Assembly (NCBI GenBank): GCA_963627995.1
Contig: CAVGCV010000002.1
Coordinates: 62,001-126,000, forward strand
Source: UBA3839 sp963627995
GTDB lineage: Bacteria > Bacteroidota > Bacteroidia > Bacteroidales > Bacteroidaceae
Reading direction: 5' to 3'
Length of the DNA stretch: 64,000 nucleotides
The notes under the pieces were generated by a model that was given only the letters and a program-made list of their open reading frames with translations, ran no database searches and was not told the origin of the DNA. Below are positions 41,414-52,087 of this stretch, piece by piece (the stretch's first letter is position 1; every line of letters starts with the position of its first letter). Both the position numbers and the translations under genes were made by a program.

Positions 41414-44400
41414 ATGGAACACCTCATTGCGAACTCTGGCATTCAGTTCATCGAGCGAGAAGTGGAGTTCAACCCCACAGAGCCACTCATCATGCCCAAC
41501 GGCAAGACACTGAAATACACGTTCTGCGAGACTGTGGACTTCATGTCCATGACCAAGACATTCGACCTGCTCTATTACCACACAGGCAGCAGCACCTACA
41601 TTCCGGTCGGCGAGCTGTGCGACAGCGACAAGATTGAGCGCCGCCCCAACGGGCGCGAGTTCTTCGACGAGACGGGACTGGTCAAGATGTTGGAGGGGGA
41701 GCTCACGACCCTCTTCTCATCGTACAACGACGAGGACGAGGGCGTTTACAGCATCAACTCGCTGGGCAGTTTCCGCGTGAAAGACCCGGCAGACGGGCAC
41801 AGCGTCGTCTCCGCCTTCAACCTGCTGCTGGGCCATTGGCTGCCCATGCCGATGTTTGAGCGCGAGATTGACGGAGTGACGGCCAACCACCCGCTTGGAT
41901 GGTGCCGCATGAAGATGGAGAAGACTGGCGACGGAACGAAGAAAGGCACGGCACGCTATCGGCTGGTGTGGGCGTTCGACACGCAGCTGGGCAGCCAGGC
42001 GCAGTCGGCCCTCCGCCCGTATTTCTACGAGGACGAGGACGAGGAGACGAAAACGTTCGCTCTCTGCAATCGCGCCGACGAGATGCTGGACTTCATGTCG
42101 ACGGGAGAGACGTTCCACGCATTCTCCGACTACATCGCCGCCCTGCTCCGCATCAACCCACAGCACGACGACACGAAGAAATACATCGCCTACTACATCT
42201 ATTTCGTCAATTTCATCCGCCTGCTCGGAGCGTCGCCCAGCGTGACGCTGCACAACCTAAAGAAGAAAGACATCGGCGTGGACCTGGTGCTCGACATCGG
42301 CAACTCGCGCACCTGCGGCGTGCTGTTCGAGGAGGGCGACTTCACCAAATCCATGATGCTGGAGCTGCGCGACCTGTCGAAGCCCTGGCTGACTTACGAG
42401 AAGCCTTTCGACATGCGCCTCGTGTTCCGAAAGGCGGACTTCGGGAACGACATCGTGCTTGACGACGACCTCTTCAGCTGGAAGAGCTTCGTCCGCATCG
42501 GCGACGAGGCCAAGCGGCTCGTTTACCGCTCGTTAGAGGAGGAGGGGCTGAGTGAGCGGACGACCAACTATTCGAGCCCGAAGCGTTACCTGTGGGACTT
42601 GAAGCCCTTTGAACACCGATGGGAGTTCCTCACCACCATTGACGACCCGTTCAACGTCCGCCTTTCCAGCAACCTGTACATCCCCACCCTCTCTGACTAC
42701 TTCGACGAGAACGGGCAGTTCCTGCCCGACGGCAGCGACGGGCTGGGCGGTGTCGATGGCAGCGAGACGAAGTTCTCGCGCTCGTCACTCATGACGTTCG
42801 TCTTCATCGAAATCATCCAGCAGGCCATCGCGCAAATCAACTCCATCAAGTTCCGGACGAAGCACGGGGACATGGACTGCCGCCGCTCGCTGCGCAGCCT
42901 CATCATCACCTGCCCGACGGCCATGCCCATGGCCGAGCAAGTGAAACTGCGGCAATGCGCAGTGGATGCCTACGCGGCATTGGGCAAGTGCATCTCCCTG
43001 CCGGGCGACATCGCCATCACGCCGTCGCCATCGTCGCTGCAAGTCAAGGACGACTTCGACGAGGCCAAACAAAGGTCGTGGAGCTACGACGAGGCATCGT
43101 GCTGCCAGCTCGTCTATCTCTACGCCGAGATTGCACAACGCTACAACGGAGAAATCCACAAGTTCTTCGAGTTGAAAGGACACGTCCGTCCCGAATTAAA
43201 AGAAGAAGGTTACGAAGGAAACGCCCTGACCATCGGGACCATCGACATCGGCGCCGGCACCACCGACATCATGGTCTGCGCCTATGAGTGCGAGGGAGAG
43301 GGGCGCAGCCGCATCACTCCCATCCCCCTCTTTTGGGACAGCTTCTACTTGGCTGGCGACGACATCTTGCGCAACATCGTGCAGAACACCGTTATCGAGG
43401 GCCAGGAGCTCGGCGTCCCCGACATGGGCAACATTGCCAGCGCCACGGCCGCGCGCCTTTTGGGCATGAGCGATGCCGAGCTGCACGAATTGCCCTGCCT
43501 CAAAGAAAACCCCGTCTACAAATCGAAGGTGGAGGACATTCTCCGCAGCAACGACCCCCAAACACGAGAAAGCCAAATACGCGCATTTGCATCGAACCTC
43601 ATCCATGACTTCTTCGGGCAGGACAGCGCCATGATGTCGTACAAAGACCGCCGCTGCCGCGTGGACTTCAACACACAGATATCACTGCCCATCGCACAGA
43701 AATGGATGGACTTGTCGCGCCTCAACCGCCCGTCCAAGGTCTACACCTACGGCGAGCTGTTTCCCGACGTGAAGCCGGCCGACTACCTGCTCGACTACTT
43801 TGCCCGCCACTTCGGATTCCGCTTTGAGGAACTCAGCTGGCGTTTCGAGCCCAACCAGGTGGCAAACATCGTGAAATCCACCATGGAGCCGCTAATGAAG
43901 CAGCTATCCGTCATCCTCTACGCTTACCATTGCGACATCCTCGTCCTGGCCGGCCGGCCAACATCCCTCAACGCCATCACCGAGCTGTTCGTCAAGTACA
44001 TTCCGCTGTCGCCCAACAGGCTGATACGCCTCAACGACTACCGTGTGGGGCAATGGTATCCATTCGCCGACGGACAAGGGTACTTCTACGACCAGAAGTC
44101 GGTCGTGGCCGTCGGAGCGATGATTGGCAGCCTTGCATCCGGGCACGGGTTCAACGGACTGGCCATGGATTTCAGCCGAATGATTAAGACGATGAAATCG
44201 ACCGCCAACTACCTGGGCGTCTACAACCCGCGGCGCCAGCAGGTGACCACTTCATTCCTCACGCCTACCAACAGCGCGGCCTCACTCGACATCGCGGTGT
44301 TCCCGGCTTTCATCGGCTGCAAGCAGTTCGACTCGCCCATCTACCAGGCACGTCCGCTCTATGCCATCTACAACCACAGCAACAAGCCGTCGCTGCGCGT

Positions 44401-44572
44401 GACAGTGGAGCGGAACTACCACGAAGACCGCGAGCGAATCACCATCGAGGAAGCCTGTGACAACCAAGGCAACACCGTGCCCAAGGCGCAGGTGGAGCTG
44501 GTGCAACAATCTCTCGTGGACGATGGGAAATACTGGCTCGACAAGGGAGAATTCGAACTGTCTATCAAATAA
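41414..44572 (+). CDS. SrfB family protein (Hsp70/actin-fold ATPase-like)
   Basis: The protein has 1052 residues from the ATG at 41414; the longer frame would start at the terminator and cross the promoter. It matches the SrfB family, named for an SsrB-regulated Salmonella gene and found with SrfC, whose activity is unknown. Within it I see an ASKHA ATP-binding layout: phosphate-1 loop DLVLDIGNSRTCG (about residues 290-302), phosphate-2 loop IGTIDIGAGTTDIMV (607-621), and adenosine motif DILVLAGRPTSLNAI (841-855). There is no signal peptide or transmembrane helix, so it is cytosolic. SrfC follows after 13 bases. Confidence 0.85.
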   Translation: MEHLIANSGIQFIEREVEFNPTEPLIMPNGKTLKYTFCETVDFMSMTKTFDLLYYHTGSSTYIPVGELCDSDKIERRPNGREFFDETGLVKMLEGELTTLFSSYNDEDEGVYSINSLGSFRVKDPADGHSVVSAFNLLLGHWLPMPMFEREIDGVTANHPLGWCRMKMEKTGDGTKKGTARYRLVWAFDTQLGSQAQSALRPYFYEDEDEETKTFALCNRADEMLDFMSTGETFHAFSDYIAALLRINPQHDDTKKYIAYYIYFVNFIRLLGASPSVTLHNLKKKDIGVDLVLDIGNSRTCGVLFEEGDFTKSMMLELRDLSKPWLTYEKPFDMRLVFRKADFGNDIVLDDDLFSWKSFVRIGDEAKRLVYRSLEEEGLSERTTNYSSPKRYLWDLKPFEHRWEFLTTIDDPFNVRLSSNLYIPTLSDYFDENGQFLPDGSDGLGGVDGSETKFSRSSLMTFVFIEIIQQAIAQINSIKFRTKHGDMDCRRSLRSLIITCPTAMPMAEQVKLRQCAVDAYAALGKCISLPGDIAITPSPSSLQVKDDFDEAKQRSWSYDEASCCQLVYLYAEIAQRYNGEIHKFFELKGHVRPELKEEGYEGNALTIGTIDIGAGTTDIMVCAYECEGEGRSRITPIPLFWDSFYLAGDDILRNIVQNTVIEGQELGVPDMGNIASATAARLLGMSDAELHELPCLKENPVYKSKVEDILRSNDPQTRESQIRAFASNLIHDFFGQDSAMMSYKDRRCRVDFNTQISLPIAQKWMDLSRLNRPSKVYTYGELFPDVKPADYLLDYFARHFGFRFEELSWRFEPNQVANIVKSTMEPLMKQLSVILYAYHCDILVLAGRPTSLNAITELFVKYIPLSPNRLIRLNDYRVGQWYPFADGQGYFYDQKSVVAVGAMIGSLASGHGFNGLAMDFSRMIKTMKSTANYLGVYNPRRQQVTTSFLTPTNSAASLDIAVFPAFIGCKQFDSPIYQARPLYAIYNHSNKPSLRVTVERNYHEDRERITIEEACDNQGNTVPKAQVELVQQSLVDDGKYWLDKGEFELSIK

Positions 44573-44585
44573 CGACGCAAGCATC

Positions 44586-47516
44586 ATGGCAAACAACATA
44601 TCAGGACACATCGAGACCATCAACGAGTCGTTGGCGTGGATTAAGAACAACAAGCCAGAACAGTACGACCAGCGTTTCCTGCAGCTCGTGGAGGAACGCC
44701 GCAAGTTGCGAAAGATGGCCAACACCCAGAAAGAGAATCCGGCTATCGCGGCTTTTGGCGAGAGCCAAAAAGGAAAGTCGTACCTCATTGGCAACCTGCT
44801 GCAGAAAGACCAGGCTCCTTTCATGGTGAGCGTGAGGGAGACCGGCAAGGACATCAATTTCGTGCAGAGCATCAACCCCATCGGCGACAAGAAAGAGGCG
44901 ACAGGCGTAGTAACGCGCTTCACGTCGTTCAAGAACCAAGACGGAAGATACGACGCGCAGCATCCCGTCGTCGTGAAACTCTTCTCCGTTGCCAACATTG
45001 CGACCATCCTGTGCGACAGCTATTTTCTTGACCTGCTGGACAAAAGGATGTACTCCGACGACGAAATCGAGGCTTTTGCAGCCGACATCTATCAAAAGTA
45101 CAGAAACCGCAGCGACATTCCGGGCACGCCACTGGTGGAGGACGACATTCTCGACATCAAGGACTATCTCGACAAGTTCGTACCCGACACGCGCGCCTTC
45201 CACAGAAAGGGCTTTTTCGACAAACTGGCACTCGTTGTCCGCAAGATTCCCCATAGCGAATGGATTGACGTCCTGAAATACCTGTGGCATGAGAACGCCA
45301 TCGTCTCAAGCCTGTTCCTGCGCCTTACCGACGCTCTCCGAAAACTGAACTATGCTTCCGAGGTCTATGTGCCCATAGAGGCTGTTCTCCACCATGGCGA
45401 CAACAAGAACACCATCATGAGCGTGGACTGCCTGAACGGACTTGACGACGCAACGTGGGAGAAAGTTACGGATGTCTATCTGAAAGATGCGAACGGACAG
45501 GTTATCCGAGTTCCAGCGTTCAACAAGAGCGAGATGTGCGCCATTTGCGCGGAAACCATCTTCAAGATTGAAGAAGAATACCTGCACGACCAGATGTCGT
45601 ATTTCTACGACAATGTCCACAACCAGAAGGCCGGCTACATGCCCATACAGACGAAGAACAAGCTGTCGGCATCCGTCACGAAAGACCTGCTGGCCGACAG
45701 CGACCTGCTGGACTTTCCCGGGGCAAGGAACCGGCTAAAAATCAAGGAGGAGTTTCTTGACAAGAAGAGTGAGGAAGACGGCACTTCCAATGCCGTCCAA
45801 ATGCTGCTTCGTGGAAAAGTTGCGTTTTTGTTCAACCATTATAGCGAAAGCCACATCATCAACATCCTTCTCTTCTGCCACGACAACGAGCAGCCGGCAG
45901 TCAATGAAATGTACAACATGCTCAACGACTGGGTGACAAAATACGTAGGCAGCAACGCAGAGGCACGCCGCGAAACCATCCAAAAATACGGGAACGTGTC
46001 GCCTTTGTTCGTCATCGGGACGAAGTTCAATGTTGATATGATTCAGAAGGACAACAGCGAGCATAATTCCCGCCTGGCCCTCGACCAACGTTGGGAAGGG
46101 CGCTTCATCAAAATCCTCTACACGCAGATATTCAAGGCTGACAGCGTGGACTGGTTCAAGAACTGGGACACACGCGGCAACACATTCAAGTACTGCTATA
46201 TGTTGCGCGACTATAAATACTCGGGGTGCACGGGCTCGGGCAACAACCTGTACGAGGGCTACAACGAGGCCGATGCCAAGCCGCGCGAAACGAGGCTGAA
46301 GCTCGACCCGGCGTTCTACAACAAGCTCCGCACATCGTTTATTGAAAGTCCTCACGTGCGACGGTTCTTCGCCGATCCCGAAAAGGCATGGGACGTGGCT
46401 GCCACCATCAACAACGACGGTGCGCTCTACATCATTGAGCAGCTTTCCATCGTGGCACACAATGCCAATCAGGCTCGTGCATCGCAATTCGAGAAAGACG
46501 AGAGAGACATCATGAGCAAAGTGAAATCCATCATGTCAGGCTACCACATCCCGGAGGACAGCGACGCTCTTTTGGAGGACAACATCCGCAAGGCCAACAG
46601 CGTGGTGCGCGAACTCGACTTCACCTGCAATGACGACAACTATTATTTCGGACATCTTCTGCAAGCCCTGCAACTGACCGAGTCCGAATGCCTGAAAGAA
46701 GTCCACAGGTTGATTCAAGGAACGGAACTCAACGAAACGACCAATAGCTTCAGCAACTACGAAATCATTAAGAAACGCTGTGGAGAGCAGTTCAAGCTGT
46801 GCCAGAACGACAGCGAGCGATGGAGATGCCTGATGGATGCCTACGCTTTCGCAAGCCAAGAAGAGGCGTCCAGCTACTTGGAGCGTCGGAACGTGGACGT
46901 CAAGATCCTTTTCTCGGGCGAATACAAGAAGAGGCTCAACTCATGCATCATTGCGGATTGCGTGTTCCAACTTTGGGACAAAAAAATACATTCCGAAGAG
47001 ACCATGAACACATTCACTGGCGAGCAGTCGTTCGACAGTGTCGTGATGAGCACCCTGTTAGACAACCTTGTGGCCACGGGCAAGGCGGAAAGGGTGACGG
47101 ACAAACTCTCCGACATCATTGCCGACTACGTGAACGTCGTCAACACCTCCACCATCAACGAAAGCCTCGTGGCCGACATACTCGCCAGCACCATCAGCGA
47201 CTTCGTGTCCGACTGCGGATTCAGCATCCTTGGTCCAAAGGACATCGAAAAAGTCCGCAAGCTGGCTACAAGCCGCAAGTTGCCCATATTCAAGTACATC
47301 GACCGCGAGCGCAAGTCATTCTATGAAGAGCAGGAGCTCACAGAACTTTTCAACGAAATGACAAGCAATCCGCAAGCCATCACACCCGCTTTCGAAAGCA
47401 ATTACAACCAATGGATTGAGTACATGTACATCTCGTTTGTCGCCCATATCGACATCCCCGACTTCGACCCCGAAGCCAACAAAGCCCTGTCCATTCTCCT
47501 CAAAAAAATTGACTGA
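44586..47516 (+). CDS. SrfC family protein (dynamin-like P-loop protein)
   Basis: The protein has 976 residues from MANNISGHIETINESLAWIK (ATG at 44586); the longer frame overlaps srfB. It matches the putative virulence factor SrfC family. A P-loop AAFGESQKGKSYLIGNLL (GESQKGKS at 58-65) is followed by a G3-like DLLDFPGARNRL and a GTK motif (FVIGTKFN), then about 500 residues of mostly helical sequence. This layout is that of large dynamin-like GTPases, but nucleotide choice is unproven. It sits between srfB and the subtilisin gene. Confidence 0.85.
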   Translation: MANNISGHIETINESLAWIKNNKPEQYDQRFLQLVEERRKLRKMANTQKENPAIAAFGESQKGKSYLIGNLLQKDQAPFMVSVRETGKDINFVQSINPIGDKKEATGVVTRFTSFKNQDGRYDAQHPVVVKLFSVANIATILCDSYFLDLLDKRMYSDDEIEAFAADIYQKYRNRSDIPGTPLVEDDILDIKDYLDKFVPDTRAFHRKGFFDKLALVVRKIPHSEWIDVLKYLWHENAIVSSLFLRLTDALRKLNYASEVYVPIEAVLHHGDNKNTIMSVDCLNGLDDATWEKVTDVYLKDANGQVIRVPAFNKSEMCAICAETIFKIEEEYLHDQMSYFYDNVHNQKAGYMPIQTKNKLSASVTKDLLADSDLLDFPGARNRLKIKEEFLDKKSEEDGTSNAVQMLLRGKVAFLFNHYSESHIINILLFCHDNEQPAVNEMYNMLNDWVTKYVGSNAEARRETIQKYGNVSPLFVIGTKFNVDMIQKDNSEHNSRLALDQRWEGRFIKILYTQIFKADSVDWFKNWDTRGNTFKYCYMLRDYKYSGCTGSGNNLYEGYNEADAKPRETRLKLDPAFYNKLRTSFIESPHVRRFFADPEKAWDVAATINNDGALYIIEQLSIVAHNANQARASQFEKDERDIMSKVKSIMSGYHIPEDSDALLEDNIRKANSVVRELDFTCNDDNYYFGHLLQALQLTESECLKEVHRLIQGTELNETTNSFSNYEIIKKRCGEQFKLCQNDSERWRCLMDAYAFASQEEASSYLERRNVDVKILFSGEYKKRLNSCIIADCVFQLWDKKIHSEETMNTFTGEQSFDSVVMSTLLDNLVATGKAERVTDKLSDIIADYVNVVNTSTINESLVADILASTISDFVSDCGFSILGPKDIEKVRKLATSRKLPIFKYIDRERKSFYEEQELTELFNEMTSNPQAITPAFESNYNQWIEYMYISFVAHIDIPDFDPEANKALSILLKKID

Positions 47517-47518
47517 AC

Positions 47519-49126
47519 ATGAAAACGATTCATTTCGGGAAAAACGGCAAGAACGCGAATGTTCCTTTCTGGCAGCCTTGGGGGTGCATGGGATGCCTAT
47601 GGCGTGTCTTTGTGTTCTTTCTCCTGCTATTACTGATACTCTTCCTGCTTAGCTTGTTTCGCGGATGCAGGAATATGCCATTTGGAAATGACCATCCGAC
47701 GCTAATTGGCGATGACACCAACGAAACCCCGTACCAACCCGACACGACCCCCGTGGGATGGCCCGGCACCATCGGCGAACAAATTCCCGAACTGCCTGTC
47801 CCCGACGACAACACCATCCAGCCCGTCGATTCGTCCGACATCATCACCGACCCTGACAACCGTCGAATTGTGAGTAACCGGCTGAACGTCATACTCGACT
47901 CGGATGCCAACGACGAAACATTCAAGAGTTTTGCCCAGCAGTTCAAGAAGCTATATCCCGACGATGCCTACAAAATCATCTTCTACAACACGCAGACGAA
48001 GATGCTGCAGCTTTCTGTTCCCTCCAATGAGCGCATCGCCATTAAAGACAAGCTGCCACAGCAAATTACAGGTATCGACTTCAAGGTGTTCCTCGAGGAA
48101 GTATTCAACGACCTAGCGGCCAACGAATACCGCCCCAACGATTTGGCTTTCCAATACGAAGACCTCACATGGTACTTCCGCCCCATCCAAGTGTTTGAAG
48201 CGTGGAGCATCACGCAGGGGTCTCCCGACATTACCGTGGCCATCGTGGATAGCTACTTCGACCTCAACCAAGCGGACTTGAGGGGCGACCGCATTGTCAG
48301 CCCCGTGAGCGTGGAACGCCGCTCAAGAGACGTTTCCCCCGATGAGCGGCTGGCATCCCTACCCGACAGCCATCCGGCAAAGACATCCTACTATCACGGG
48401 ACAGTCGTAGCTGGAATTGCCGTTGGGAGCATTGACAACCGGGCATTCGCTGCCGGTATTGCCCCAAAATGCAAGTTCATGCCCGTCAGCCTCGGAACGA
48501 CCATCACCTCCATGCGGGAGATTGAAGGCATCCTCTACGCCATCTACCAAGGCGCGGATGTCGTGAACATCTCCATTGGACTCAATCTTGAATCTTTCAA
48601 CGAAATGCCCATCGCAAAGCAAGTGCAGATTTCACAAGAGATGTTCGGAGAGGAGGAGGACATTTGGAACTATGTCTATAAAATCGCCAACGAGCGCAAT
48701 TGCACGCTCGTATGGGCGGCAGGCAATGAAAATGCGTTCACAGCCATCGACCCCACCAAGCGAAACGACGAGACCATTAAGGTGTCAGCCGTTGGCACAG
48801 ACTTGCAGAAAGCCGATTTCAGCAACTTCGGGAACATTCCGAATCGGAACATCTACCAAAGCACGATTTCCGCACCTGGAGTTGAGATTCTTGGCATACT
48901 TCCACACAACCAATACGACCCTCACGAGCCAGGAACGAGCTTTGCCGCTCCCATCATTGCGGGAACTGTGGCTCTGATGAAAAGCCTTGACAAAAATTTG
49001 ACGAACAAGGAAATCATTAGCATCCTACAATCTACAGGAAAAAGCATCCGGGGAAATGAGAGCATTGGCAAGCTGGTGCAAATCAGAGCAGCCTTGGACA
49101 AGGTGAGAAGTCGCACCAACAGCTAA
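47519..49126 (+). CDS. Membrane-anchored S8 (subtilisin) peptidase
   Basis: The protein has 535 residues. One hydrophobic segment (about 27-48, VFVFFLLLLLILFLLSLF) follows a basic head, so the rest is probably periplasmic. A Thr/Asp/Pro linker (residues 55-115) leads to a propeptide-like domain (about 120-205, IVSNRLNVILDSDANDETF). The subtilase domain has a full catalytic set: Asp244 in VAIVDSYFD, His293 in YYHGTVVAGIA, Asn in WAAGNENA, and Ser474 in GTSFAAPIIAG. It starts 2 bases after the srfC stop, so it is translationally coupled. It may process or be activated by other members of the locus. Confidence 0.88.
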   Translation: MKTIHFGKNGKNANVPFWQPWGCMGCLWRVFVFFLLLLLILFLLSLFRGCRNMPFGNDHPTLIGDDTNETPYQPDTTPVGWPGTIGEQIPELPVPDDNTIQPVDSSDIITDPDNRRIVSNRLNVILDSDANDETFKSFAQQFKKLYPDDAYKIIFYNTQTKMLQLSVPSNERIAIKDKLPQQITGIDFKVFLEEVFNDLAANEYRPNDLAFQYEDLTWYFRPIQVFEAWSITQGSPDITVAIVDSYFDLNQADLRGDRIVSPVSVERRSRDVSPDERLASLPDSHPAKTSYYHGTVVAGIAVGSIDNRAFAAGIAPKCKFMPVSLGTTITSMREIEGILYAIYQGADVVNISIGLNLESFNEMPIAKQVQISQEMFGEEEDIWNYVYKIANERNCTLVWAAGNENAFTAIDPTKRNDETIKVSAVGTDLQKADFSNFGNIPNRNIYQSTISAPGVEILGILPHNQYDPHEPGTSFAAPIIAGTVALMKSLDKNLTNKEIISILQSTGKSIRGNESIGKLVQIRAALDKVRSRTNS

Positions 49127-49175
49127 TTGAGAAATGTAACGCCACACGACCTCAACAAGAACAAAACAAGCAAAC

Positions 49176-50153
49176 ATGGACAAGAACAAGGAGGGACGCA
49201 TTACCATCGCGAACATCGTCACAATCATAGGTCTGGTCGCTTTCGCCATCTGCTCCTTTTTCGGGCTCTTTTACAAGAGCGGTGGAGAAATTGGCAAGAG
49301 CATCCTACTTGCTATCGCTTACAGCGCAGTTGCAGCATTACTGGTTTGGCTAATGGTCAAGTCGAAAGGGGCTGAAAACAGCTTCAATCTATGGCGAGGC
49401 TTTGAAATCGGCACAGGAATCCTATATGTGTGCTTCGCTGCCTTCACTGCCATCTACCTGCTGAAATGCTTTTCCGTCAATGGACAAAAGGCTGGATTGC
49501 AGAGGATTGCCGCCAAAGACATCGAAATAGTAAACGACTATATCTCAAGCTATGAAGACTACGAAGACAATCGCATTTCATTAACTATCAGCGGGCTGGA
49601 GAATGTGGCTTCTTTTGCTGAAAACAAAAAATCCCCAAAGCTACAAGAATACATCAATCGTAATTCCATCAGTCTTGCAAATATTGACAACTCCAAAGAT
49701 TTTTGGACAAGTAATCTGTTGGGCGACAAATTCAAGAACCTAAGGACTAACTGCGACAACAACGTTTCCAAATTTCAAAGCATGGTTGTAAACTGGAACA
49801 TGTTCAAAACGATTTCATCGGCAAAACAACTGGAAGCATCCTTGCAAGCGGCAGAAAAAGGGTTCGTCCAAATGTCAGAAGGAGAAGAACTCCCCATCAT
49901 CGTTTCAGTTTCCACCCCAAGCGGAACATCGGAATACGACATCCAGAAGATGAGTCCTTCGTGGGACAAGCATGCAAACCCATTGGAGTTCCGCACCGCA
50001 GTCATGGAGTCAAAAAACACGACCGTCCTATCTTGGATATTTCTCATTTTCGTCCATCTCGCAATACTCGCCAACTACATCTTTGGCTACCGCTCCAACA
50101 AGGTGGCGATTAGCAGGGCTACGGTCAACGACGGAGGGCACACGTTGGAATAA
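49176..50153 (+). CDS. Four-helix integral membrane protein, unknown function
   Basis: The protein has 325 residues. Three helices lie near the N terminus (ITIANIVTIIGLVAFAICSFFGLFY, ILLAIAYSAVAALLVWLMV, GILYVCFAAFTAIYLLKCF). A soluble domain of about 170 residues follows, helical and charged (KDIEIVNDYISSYEDYED, KNLRTNCDNNVSKFQSMVVN). A fourth helix (TVLSWIFLIFVHLAILANYIFGY) lies close to the C terminus. I recognise no family. The base composition is visibly more A/T-rich than its flanks. It is 49 bases after the peptidase gene. Confidence 0.75.
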   Translation: MDKNKEGRITIANIVTIIGLVAFAICSFFGLFYKSGGEIGKSILLAIAYSAVAALLVWLMVKSKGAENSFNLWRGFEIGTGILYVCFAAFTAIYLLKCFSVNGQKAGLQRIAAKDIEIVNDYISSYEDYEDNRISLTISGLENVASFAENKKSPKLQEYINRNSISLANIDNSKDFWTSNLLGDKFKNLRTNCDNNVSKFQSMVVNWNMFKTISSAKQLEASLQAAEKGFVQMSEGEELPIIVSVSTPSGTSEYDIQKMSPSWDKHANPLEFRTAVMESKNTTVLSWIFLIFVHLAILANYIFGYRSNKVAISRATVNDGGHTLE

Positions 50154-50188
50154 GTCTAACAGGACAAATAAAAGAAGACGACCAGTAT

Positions 50189-52027
50189 ATGGCTATCACA
50201 TTAATTCAATACGACTATCTGGTATCCAAGTGCAACAATTGCAACATGGGCATGCTGATGGAGCAGTGCGACATGGGGAACATCAACATCGACCAAGGAC
50301 TAAACGCTTATGCACTTGTTGCCAACAACGACGGAACGACCGCATGGAAAGAACTGCCTTTGAGCGACGAGCGGAAAAGAGCTTTGGTGAATCGTCCCAA
50401 TCGCATGGAGCAAAAGGAATGGGGAGAAATACAGTCGTTGATGAATGCACCGAGCCCAGTTCTTTTGCAAAAAATCGAAACATACATTTCCAACTGGGAG
50501 AAAACCCAGCCCCTGCACAATCATATAGAAGAAGCGCAATCCTTGTTATCCTCCATCGTCAGCAAAATAGAGGAAAATGACTGGAACAATGTCAATTGTT
50601 TCAACTACGACTCCCTGCTGGCGCATCTCAAGCAATATCCCAGTTCATCGCATTTTCAGGAGATTGACGACAACATTTGGGCGCTGCTCAACAAAAGCAG
50701 CAACACCGACATGCAAAAATACTTGGCGGATATGCCCCAAGGACGTCATGCGGCGGAAGCTAATCAAATCGTATTCGCCTTCCACCAATGGGAATCCATC
50801 AAGCAAGCCAACGACCTCATACAGACTTGGGACTTTTTCATCCAGCATCCCGATAATGCTTTCGCGGGGGAAGTGCAGGATTTCATTCAGCAGTTGAAAA
50901 CAGAAGAAGTCCGCAGAATGCGGTCAGAAATGACAGGATACAGTATCGACCGCCTTAACCTACTGATGAGTAAGGGAGTTTTTGAAGAAGACGAATTGAT
51001 TCAGGCTAGAGTACTGTCTTCCGATATCCTTTCAAAGCTACAGAATCTGCAACAAATCAAGGACAATCTTCCGCCAATAGAGAAGTCCATCAGCCAATGC
51101 AGCCTATTCAAATACGACCCTCAAACAGGTGTTTTGGTACGGAACGAGAAATGCGTCTGCCCACCGGGTACCGATGTCTATCTCTTCGGCATACCATCAA
51201 CGGGAAAGACCTGTATTCTCATGGGGCTGACACAGGCTCCCAACATCAATATCGACACGGCCAGCAGTGGTGGAGATTATGCCGCCGACCTCAGCCAATA
51301 TGTTGACGTAGGTATGGCTGTTCCACGTACGCCCGGTGAGTTCGTGACCATCATCAATGCCCTCATCTTTTCAGAGAAGAAGAAAATCCACAACGTAAAT
51401 CTCGTTGAGATGTCGGGCGAGGAGTTTGCCATGAAAATTGCTCGGAATCAAGAAGCAACTGTAGTATTCGACGACATGGGTACGGGGGCGACAGAACTCT
51501 TGCGCAACGGCAACCGGAAAATTTTCTTTTTTGTCATCGACCCCACAACCGATGTGTTGAAATTCAAACGCCTGTCAAAAACAACCGACGAAACAGGCAA
51601 TGTACAGCACTTCATCGAGGAAGTGGTGGTTAATCAAAAAGTCATCATCAAAAAGATGATTGACATGTGCTGCCGTCCCGAGAACGCTCACATCATGAAA
51701 AAAGTCGACGCCATCAACTTCATCATTACAAAGAGCGACACGCTTGACCAGCAAGGAGACCGTGAACAGGCGGCCATGGCAGTGTTCCAAAGCGGCTATA
51801 CCCAGAACCTGCTTCGCTTGAACCAGCTTTGCGCGGCCCACGGCATCAACCACGCCAACGGCGGAAAGCCCAAACTCTACACGTTCAGCCTTGGGAAATT
51901 CTATATCGGAGGCATTTACGACTACGACAGCAAAGATGCCATGAAAATTGTGGATGCCATACGCAACAACACTTGGGGTGAGAAGCCCAAAAGCGTTTGG
52001 GGAAAAATCAAGAATGTCGTGAATTAA
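50189..52027 (+). CDS. P-loop GTPase-like protein with N-terminal cysteine motif
   Basis: The protein has 612 residues. A Cys-rich head (SKCNNCNMGMLMEQCDMG; Cys15, Cys18, Cys27) may bind zinc. The next 300 residues are helical, with TPR-like or coiled character. A P-loop domain then starts at CPPGTDVYLFGIPSTGKTCI (GIPSTGKT at 334-341), followed by VNLVEMSGEEF and a G4-like FIITKSDT (TKSD at 514-517). The order suits a TRAFAC-type GTPase; it recalls the DO-GTPase proteins of NTP-dependent conflict systems, though I cannot confirm membership. There is no membrane segment. It is 35 bases after the four-helix protein. Confidence 0.7.
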   Translation: MAITLIQYDYLVSKCNNCNMGMLMEQCDMGNINIDQGLNAYALVANNDGTTAWKELPLSDERKRALVNRPNRMEQKEWGEIQSLMNAPSPVLLQKIETYISNWEKTQPLHNHIEEAQSLLSSIVSKIEENDWNNVNCFNYDSLLAHLKQYPSSSHFQEIDDNIWALLNKSSNTDMQKYLADMPQGRHAAEANQIVFAFHQWESIKQANDLIQTWDFFIQHPDNAFAGEVQDFIQQLKTEEVRRMRSEMTGYSIDRLNLLMSKGVFEEDELIQARVLSSDILSKLQNLQQIKDNLPPIEKSISQCSLFKYDPQTGVLVRNEKCVCPPGTDVYLFGIPSTGKTCILMGLTQAPNINIDTASSGGDYAADLSQYVDVGMAVPRTPGEFVTIINALIFSEKKKIHNVNLVEMSGEEFAMKIARNQEATVVFDDMGTGATELLRNGNRKIFFFVIDPTTDVLKFKRLSKTTDETGNVQHFIEEVVVNQKVIIKKMIDMCCRPENAHIMKKVDAINFIITKSDTLDQQGDREQAAMAVFQSGYTQNLLRLNQLCAAHGINHANGGKPKLYTFSLGKFYIGGIYDYDSKDAMKIVDAIRNNTWGEKPKSVWGKIKNVVN

Positions 52028-52087
52028 CGTTCATACATCCTCAAAAACAAAACAATCCAGCCCTATCAGTCTTAACTTTCAGAACAA